Source: Methanobacteriota archaeon
Lineage (GTDB): Archaea > Thermoplasmatota > Poseidoniia > Poseidoniales > Thalassarchaeaceae
NCBI GenBank assembly: GCA_002727275.1
Contig: PBWO01000016.1
Coordinates: 62,770 to 73,700 of the forward strand
Length of the DNA stretch: 10,931 bases
Direction of reading: 5' to 3'
Made by a program: the position numbers and the translations under genes
Part shown: positions 6,527 to 10,931 of the stretch, piece after piece
Numbering within the stretch: position 1 is the first letter of the stretch
How the letters are laid out: the number at the start of each line of letters is the position of its first letter
The notes under the pieces: generated by a model
Seen by the model: the letters and a program-made list of their open reading frames with translations, nothing else
What the model was told of the DNA's origin: nothing
Database searches by the model: none

Positions 6527-6958
6527 ATGGTGGGAGATAGGTTGTGGCCCGAGCATCTCGATGAGGTGGTTGAGGAATTTCAGGCCTGTTTCGATTCCAT
6601 GGAGCGATATGAGTTGCTCTTTGAGTACGCCAAGCGCAACCCCAGTCCTCTTCCGCCTGAAGAGTGGGACGACGACAACCAAGTCCACGGCTGCCAATCC
6701 AGAGCTCATGTGACTAGCTTTGTAGATGAAGGCGGCGGATTTCAGATGAGAGGAGGCGCGGACGCTCAGATTGTTCAAGGTCTGATATCGGTTACTGCCA
6801 TGGCAGTGAATGGAATGAGTCCTGAGGAGGTGGCTCACATGGAGCCTGCATATGCTGAGGCGATGGGCATCCAGTCCTCACTTACGCCAAGCAGGGCTAA
6901 TGGTTTCCTGAACATGTTCAAGCGAGTAAGAGAGGATGCTTCGAAGTTGAGTGGTTAG
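6527..6958 (+). CDS. sufE: SufE-like sulfur acceptor protein
   Basis: This 143-residue protein accepts the persulfide sulfur from SufS and passes it to the Fe-S scaffold. Residues 50-60 (DNQVHGCQSRA) carry the family motif with Cys56 as the acceptor, equivalent to Cys51 of E. coli SufE. Further family signatures are GGADAQIVQGLISV (residues 77-90), NGMSPEEV, and the C-terminal LTPSRANGFLNMFKRVREDA. The length fits SufE (about 140) and the motif differs from the zinc-binding SufU fold. The ATG at 6527 is preceded by GAGAGAG; the frame is open further upstream but contains no good start. The stop TAG (6956-6958) lies one base before the sufT ATG, so translation is probably coupled. SufE is uncommon in archaea, so bacterial ancestry is plausible but not shown by this sequence alone. 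Confidence 0.9.
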   Translation: MVGDRLWPEHLDEVVEEFQACFDSMERYELLFEYAKRNPSPLPPEEWDDDNQVHGCQSRAHVTSFVDEGGGFQMRGGADAQIVQGLISVTAMAVNGMSPEEVAHMEPAYAEAMGIQSSLTPSRANGFLNMFKRVREDASKLSG

Positions 6959-6959
6959 T

Positions 6960-7274
6960 ATGGTCAGCGAATCGGATGTTATGCAATCCCTAGGGGAGGT
7001 AGAGGATCCTGAGATGAAGATGTCAGTAACTGAACTCGGCCTTATTTACGCGATCAGAATCGAGATTCAGGACGAAGGCACACATGCAGAGATTGACATG
7101 ACTCTAACTAGCCCGGGTTGCCCCGTTGCTCCAGAGATTATGTCCGCTGTTCACCGCTCAGCCCTAGCGACTGAGGGAATCGACAGCGTTCACGTCAACC
7201 TCACCTTCTCACCTCCGTGGGACCCCAAGGTGCACGCTAGTGAAGATGCGCAGTTCGACTTAGGGATTTTCTAG
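6960..7274 (+). CDS. sufT: SufT/MIP18-family (DUF59) Fe-S maturation protein
   Basis: This is a 104-residue protein starting at the ATG at 6960, one base after the sufE stop; a GTG at 6951 in the same frame would overlap sufE and adds only three residues. Family marks are EVEDPEMKMSVTELGLIY near the N-terminus (usual form DPE...DLGLV), the conserved LTSPGCPVAPEI with Cys54, and VNLTFSPPWDP at residues 81-91. Proteins with only this domain (SufT, PaaD-like, yeast Cia2/MIP18) assist Fe-S cluster assembly or delivery to target proteins. Its place behind sufS and sufE supports SufT rather than PaaD of phenylacetate oxidation. The stop TAG overlaps the stop of folD on the other strand in the palindrome CTAG (7271-7274). 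Confidence 0.88.
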   Translation: MVSESDVMQSLGEVEDPEMKMSVTELGLIYAIRIEIQDEGTHAEIDMTLTSPGCPVAPEIMSAVHRSALATEGIDSVHVNLTFSPPWDPKVHASEDAQFDLGIF

Positions 7275-8122
7275 GAATTTCGAGCCGCAGTAAGCGTATT
7301 TTCCATTAGCAGAGCGATAGTCATTGGACCTACTCCGCCCGGAACCGGAGTCATCCATCCTGCGACCTCGGCAACATGTGGATCGACATCACCTACTAAT
7401 CCTCCATCATCTTCTCGTGAGATCCCCACATCCACCACATATGCTCCGGGCTTGACCCAATCTGGTTTCACAGTTCGAGGTCTTCCTATTGCTGCAATAA
7501 TGATGTCCGAATCTCTGCATATGGTTTCTACATCTTCCGACCGCGAATGCACGATTGTCACCGTAGCATCAATTCCCTTAACGGCAAGCATCAGACTCAT
7601 TGGCATGCCCACTATCCTAGATCTGCCTAGTACTGCTGCCTTAGCCCCTCTAAGTTGTGCACCACTGTGTTCCAACATCCTGACTACTCCGGCTGGAGTA
7701 CATGGTAGGAGTCCGCTGGCGTCTCCTTGTACTAATCTGCCAAGATTGGCAGGATGGAATCCATCTACATCCTTAATCGGAGATATCGCAGATGCAACTT
7801 CTAGTTCATCGACATCCCCTGGAATCGGGCTCTGCACGAGTATCCCATGTACTGAGTCGTCTGAGTTCAACTCATCTACAGTCTCGATGACCTCTTCTTG
7901 ACTCGAACCCTCTGGCATCCCGATTAGAGTGCTCTTAATTCCACATCTCTCACAAGCGCGTTGCTTGTTTCGAACATATACCAGGCTGGCCGGGTCTTCG
8001 CCTACAATGACGACAGCTAGGTGTGGCATAATACCCGATTCGACGAGTTCTACAACACCTCTAGACACATCTTGCTCGATGCTGGAAGCGAGGCCCCGAC
8101 CATCGGCGACCACTGCTCCCAT
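7271..8122 (-). CDS. folD: Bifunctional methylene-THF dehydrogenase / methenyl-THF cyclohydrolase FolD
   Basis: This 283-residue enzyme interconverts 5,10-methylene-, 5,10-methenyl- and 10-formyl-tetrahydrofolate with NADP(H), feeding one-carbon units to purine and other synthesis. YVRNKQRACERCGI holds the catalytic Lys53 and Tyr49. VQSPIPG (residues 97-102) and KDVDGFHPANLGRL (117-130) form the folate site; LPCTPAGVVRML (139-150) is a second family signature. VLGRSRIVGMPM (164-175) is the nucleotide-binding loop, and PGGVGPMTIALLMENT (261-276) is the C-terminal signature. Length matches the family (about 285). The ATG at 8122 has no clear TATA box or Shine-Dalgarno, and the gene starts 47 bp after the tRNA-Thr gene on the same strand, so the two may share a transcript. 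The presence of FolD indicates tetrahydrofolate use in this organism. Confidence 0.96.
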   Translation of the reverse strand: MGAVVADGRGLASSIEQDVSRGVVELVESGIMPHLAVVIVGEDPASLVYVRNKQRACERCGIKSTLIGMPEGSSQEEVIETVDELNSDDSVHGILVQSPIPGDVDELEVASAISPIKDVDGFHPANLGRLVQGDASGLLPCTPAGVVRMLEHSGAQLRGAKAAVLGRSRIVGMPMSLMLAVKGIDATVTIVHSRSEDVETICRDSDIIIAAIGRPRTVKPDWVKPGAYVVDVGISREDDGGLVGDVDPHVAEVAGWMTPVPGGVGPMTIALLMENTLTAARNS

Positions 8123-8169
8123 GTCTGGCCGCGTGCAGCATCGGCCTTTGACCTTTCACAGGCGTAATT

Positions 8170-8246
<77 letters not shown>

Positions 8247-8272
8247 GCAACCTGAGGCGGCAGACTCAGACT

Positions 8273-8278
8273 CTTGAA
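8273..8278 (-). promoter_or_regulatory. Possible TATA-like box for tRNA-Thr/folD
   Basis: Minus-strand TTCAAG begins 32 nt before the 5' end of tRNA-Thr, in a sensible position for an archaeal promoter. It is a weak match, and no better box is seen before tRNA-Thr or in the 47-bp gap before folD. Confidence 0.25.
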
Positions 8279-8341
8279 CCCTACATTCGCAAACATCTCA
8301 AGTTGGGCCAAATTGATGCGCCATAACGTACTCGCATCACC

Positions 8342-8746
8342 ATGGCAATACGGCCCGGTAGCAGAAAGGTCAACACCGTCCTCGCCGCTTGGGCATGCCT
8401 AATCCTAGGAGGAGGAATAGCACTGACTTCTACTGCCTCTGATTTCGCCTTAGCCACCGCAGCCCCACTGGCTCTTGCTGGGGCAGTTATGCTTCTGTTC
8501 GGACTCAGCATGGATGGAGAGGGTGAAGTAGACCCCGAATCAGTCGCAGATTGGGAGCCAGACTCCTCAAAGATGCCGGATGCTGGCAGAGTGATGTTCA
8601 GGGTCGATACCACTATTGAACCCCCTATTCGAACTTCGATTCTTTGCGGCAGATGCGGAAAGGTGGATTGGGTAGACGGTAGAAAGCCCAAGGTTCACAC
8701 CTGTAGCGAGTGCGACACTCTGCTTTGGGAATCAGAGGAAGAGTAA
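8342..8746 (+). CDS. Small two-TM membrane protein with C-terminal zinc ribbon
   Basis: This is a 134-residue hypothetical protein. Two hydrophobic helices (about residues 12-31 and 36-56) are joined by a short turn, giving a hairpin in the membrane. An acidic linker (57-80) follows. The C-terminal part has CGRCGK and CSEC (Cys102, Cys105, Cys121 and Cys124), a CxxC-x15-CxxC arrangement typical of rubredoxin-type zinc ribbons, ending in an acidic tail. The basic N-terminus (RPGSRK) suggests both termini are cytoplasmic, which would put the zinc ribbon in the cytoplasm, where it could bind nucleic acid or protein. The ATG at 8342 has only a weak A/T stretch (AAATTGA, about 8311-8316) at -30. 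It lies 71 bp before pheS on the same strand and divergent from tRNA-Thr/folD. No specific function can be assigned. Confidence 0.7.
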   Translation: MAIRPGSRKVNTVLAAWACLILGGGIALTSTASDFALATAAPLALAGAVMLLFGLSMDGEGEVDPESVADWEPDSSKMPDAGRVMFRVDTTIEPPIRTSILCGRCGKVDWVDGRKPKVHTCSECDTLLWESEEE

Positions 8747-8764
8747 CTCACTTTCTCACTTTTT
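8747..8764 (+). other. Direct repeat CTCACTTT x2 and T tract between zinc-ribbon gene and pheS
   Basis: CTCACTTT (8747-8754) repeats at once (8755-8762), running into T5 (8760-8764). It begins directly after the TAA stop. It could be a pyrimidine-rich, archaeal-type termination tract for the upstream gene or an upstream part of a pheS promoter (ATTG-rich CAATTGG follows). The sequence does not decide between them. Confidence 0.3.
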
Positions 8765-8817
8765 CAATTGGCAAGCATCAAGTGGATTGCCCGATTCCGA
8801 GGATTACCAGTGGTTCT

Positions 8818-10308
8818 ATGGATATAGGAAACAACGAGCGCAGGATGCTGCGTGCGATGCTCTCGAATCAATCCAAAGACTGGACACTAGAAGAGTTACT
8901 CACTGAGACCGGATGGAGTGACCAAGTTCACGTTGCAGGCTCGGGAGCGGTGCTTGAGGAGGCAGGCCTAGTTTCTGTTAACGAGTTCAGAGGGACTGCG
9001 GTGAGTCTTGGCGAAGAGGGCAAGAGGGCTTCGAAAGAAGGCCTTCTCGAAGCGAGAATCTGGGACTGGCTACTTTCTCAGAAGGCAGAAGACAGGACAA
9101 TGGCAGCACTATCGTCGACCCTCAAGCGCCATGAGGCAGGCCCAGGAGTGGGCCTCCTCAAAGCCCTTGGCGTCACACTGGAGTCAGGGGTTTTAGTGGC
9201 CGGAGATGAGTCGCAGATTGCATCTGAGATCAAGAAGCGCTCCGAATTCATCAATTCGCTATCTGATGGTCCCGTCGAACAGCCTGAACTTGATGAAGAA
9301 CTGGTCTCTCACTTTTCTGGCAGAAAGGGACTGATAGTTCTGGAGGACAGAGTCTCAAGGAAATGGAGCCTTACCAAGCAAGGCGTTAAAACTGACATCT
9401 CAGAACTCGAAGATATCGAAACGATTGGAGAAGTAACTCCCGAACTTCTGCAGAGCGAGGCTTGGAGAGATGCCGAGTTCAAACCGTTTGATATCAACGC
9501 CCCAGCACCCACGCCCTCGGGGGGAAGACCTCATCCGATGATTGCGCTGATTGAGATGATTAGGTCAATCTTCCTAGAGATGGGCTTTTCAGAGATTGAA
9601 GGCGATTTTATCCAATCGGCCGGTTGGAACATGGATGCCCTGTTCATTCCTCAATCGCATCCTGCCAGAACTATGCAGGACACATTCTACCTATCAGAGC
9701 CAGCCCAAGTTGATGTTGATGAGAAGTACTTGGACCTGTGGGAAAAGGTGCACGAGCACGGCCACGACACAGGGAGCAAGGGATGGGGCCTAGACTTCGA
9801 CAAGGAGGAGTCCAAGAAGTCTCTTCTGAGGACTCACACCACCGTCAACACGGTACGCCACATAGCAGAAAATCCCGATGAGCCCTGCAGGGTTTTCGGA
9901 ATTGGCAGGGTGTTTCGGCAGGAGTCGATAGACAGGACACACCTTCCCGAGTTCTATCAGATTGAAGGAATCATCCACGAGCCCGAGGCTAACCTACCGA
10001 TGTTAATCTCTACACTGAGAACTTTTTACTCAAAGATGGGATTCCCCGACGTCAGAGTCAGACCAGCCTATTTCCCTTACACAGAGCCCAGCGTCGAGGT
10101 CGATGTTCTTTGGAAGGGGGAATGGCTGGAGTTGGGAGGATCTGGAATCTTCAGACCCGAGGTGACCGAACCTCTAGGTACAGAATGGCCAGTTTGCGCA
10201 TGGGGTTTGGGCCTAGAGAGGCTGGCTATGCTCATCCTTGAGTTGGACGATATTCGCGAACTCTACCAGCCGGACTTGGAGAGGCTTGGCCGGATGCCAA
10301 TCCTGTGA
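8818..10308 (+). CDS. pheS: Phenylalanyl-tRNA synthetase alpha subunit
   Basis: This is a 496-residue class II aminoacyl-tRNA synthetase subunit that with PheT attaches phenylalanine to tRNA-Phe. The ATG at 8818 is chosen because MDIGNNERRMLRAML begins the expected N-terminal helix-turn-helix region; an in-frame upstream ATG at 8710 would overlap the previous gene. Residues 1 to about 150 hold small helical, DNA-binding-like modules (WTLEELLTETGWS), normal for archaeal and cytosolic eukaryotic alpha chains and absent from bacterial ones. The catalytic core begins near residue 238 (RPHPMIALIEMIRSIFLEMGF), with HPARTMQDTFYL, motif 2 around 358-379 (RVFGIGRVFRQESIDRTHLPEF), ELGGSGIFRPEV, and motif 3 GLGLERLAM from about 463. 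The C-terminus (DDIRELYQPDLERLG) is complete. The last 77 bp overlap the opposing YHYH gene. PheT is not in the window. Confidence 0.95.
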   Translation: MDIGNNERRMLRAMLSNQSKDWTLEELLTETGWSDQVHVAGSGAVLEEAGLVSVNEFRGTAVSLGEEGKRASKEGLLEARIWDWLLSQKAEDRTMAALSSTLKRHEAGPGVGLLKALGVTLESGVLVAGDESQIASEIKKRSEFINSLSDGPVEQPELDEELVSHFSGRKGLIVLEDRVSRKWSLTKQGVKTDISELEDIETIGEVTPELLQSEAWRDAEFKPFDINAPAPTPSGGRPHPMIALIEMIRSIFLEMGFSEIEGDFIQSAGWNMDALFIPQSHPARTMQDTFYLSEPAQVDVDEKYLDLWEKVHEHGHDTGSKGWGLDFDKEESKKSLLRTHTTVNTVRHIAENPDEPCRVFGIGRVFRQESIDRTHLPEFYQIEGIIHEPEANLPMLISTLRTFYSKMGFPDVRVRPAYFPYTEPSVEVDVLWKGEWLELGGSGIFRPEVTEPLGTEWPVCAWGLGLERLAMLILELDDIRELYQPDLERLGRMPIL

Positions 10309-10931
10309 AACCTCTCAAGGCAAGTACCATCAGAATCGCTGAGCCAATAATTGGCGTCTTGCTCTGATTCGGAACCGCTATTTCTTCTCCCGAGGCTTGC
10401 TGTCCACCACCAGAACCGCCCCCACATCCGGGTGGCGGTGGGCCTATTCCTGGACCCCATGTCTCTCCGTGTCCAGAACAATCGGGATCATCGCCCCCGC
10501 CTCCTCCGGCGGCAGTATTGCCTGCCTCCATTACTCCTCTGTAACAATTGATGAAATATGGAAATCCAATTCCTCCTTCGCCATTTTCCCATGTTGTATG
10601 GTAGTGATATGTGCCATCCGGGTAATCAGGAGTAGTTCCCCAGTGTCCGTTACAGGAATCTAGGTCGCCGAGCCCTTCTACATACTCATAGTCGTCAATC
10701 CCGTTATATCCTGTCTCACCTTCCTTGAGCCGATACGAAGAAGTCATCTCAGCAACCTCGCCTTCTTCGTCCCATCCAACGAATCCGTAGATTGGATACC
10801 CATCGAAGGCGAATCCGATTATCGGAGAATGCTCGGATATAGATCTAGAAGATTCCAAACTGTAGTCTATCCAAGTCTGCTCACCCTCGGGGTGCCAGTG
10901 CATGCAATTTCCGTCTGCGTGATAATGATAC
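10232..10931 (-). CDS. YHYH-domain exported protein (5' partial)
   Basis: The frame is open through the right edge; the in-frame ATG at 10903 is internal, because the codons before it read YHYHADGNC. About 232 residues are visible. YHYH domain marks are YHYHADGNC, SPIIGFAFDGYPIYG, DLDSCNGHWGTT, DYPDGTYHYHTT and FPYFINCYRG. The many His residues and three conserved Cys suggest metal binding, but the family's function is not established. A Gly/Pro/Asp-rich linker with GGGGGDD and PPPPGCGGGSGGG runs to a hydrophobic stretch, TPIIGSAILMVLAL, probably a C-terminal membrane anchor. The remaining 26 or so residues, from RGFTGLASG on, are mostly antisense to the conserved end of pheS and look non-native, so the annotated stop at 10232 may reflect a lost stop or a frameshift. 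The missing N-terminus should hold a signal peptide. Confidence 0.8.
   Translation of the reverse strand, partial: YHYHADGNCMHWHPEGEQTWIDYSLESSRSISEHSPIIGFAFDGYPIYGFVGWDEEGEVAEMTSSYRLKEGETGYNGIDDYEYVEGLGDLDSCNGHWGTTPDYPDGTYHYHTTWENGEGGIGFPYFINCYRGVMEAGNTAAGGGGGDDPDCSGHGETWGPGIGPPPPGCGGGSGGGQQASGEEIAVPNQSKTPIIGSAILMVLALRGFTGLASGQASPSPAGRVREYRPTQG

Noticed and set aside
8710..8817. ATG at 8710 as the start of pheS
   Set aside because: It overlaps the zinc-ribbon gene, and the extra 36 residues do not resemble PheS; the family N-terminus fits the ATG at 8818.

Overview
The window looks like a piece of an uncultured archaeal chromosome, most likely a marine Group II euryarchaeon (Poseidoniales) or a close relative. 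The evidence is a phenylalanyl-tRNA synthetase alpha chain of archaeal/eukaryotic type with an N-terminal helix-turn-helix region, a tRNA-Thr with U at position 73, a membrane-anchored double winged-helix regulator, a very large PKD-domain lipoprotein, and TATA-like boxes exactly 29 nt before ATG codons, which suggests leaderless mRNAs. The lineage call is an inference from gene content. There is no transposase, integrase, CRISPR array or rRNA, and no gap between genes is longer than about 140 bp.

Layout, left to right. (1) 3-467 (+): 5'-truncated DedA/VTT-type membrane protein. (2) 525-1517 (+): membrane-bound regulator with two winged helices. (3) 1579-4557 (+): 992-residue lipoprotein with three Ig/PKD-like domains, an acidic segment, and about 25 tandem units of about 21 residues, most starting with a calcium-loop-like D-x-[DN]-x-D-G. 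(4) 4596-4673 (+): tRNA-Glu(UUC), directly touching the stop codon of (5) a SLOG/YspA-like nucleotide-binding protein, 4674-5123 (-). (6) 5260-7274 (+): a sulfur-mobilisation operon sufS-sufE-sufT. (7) folD, 7271-8122 (-), convergent with sufT and sharing a CTAG stop, preceded on its own strand by tRNA-Thr(UGU), 8170-8246 (-). (8) 8342-8746 (+): small two-TM protein with a zinc ribbon. (9) pheS, 8818-10308 (+). (10) YHYH-domain secreted or anchored protein, 10232-10931 (-), truncated by the right edge and overlapping the end of pheS.

How they work together. SufS takes sulfur from cysteine, SufE relays the persulfide and SufT helps Fe-S cluster maturation; the SufBCD scaffold is not in this window. 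FolD supplies one-carbon folates, and PheS with the two tRNAs belongs to translation. The most unusual part is the regulator/lipoprotein pair at 525-4557. The lipoprotein carries a strict 21-residue repeat, and both genes share a promoter layout (TTAA at -29 and an identical 8-mer GTAAGAAT at -20/-21), which suggests co-regulation of a surface structure by the membrane regulator.
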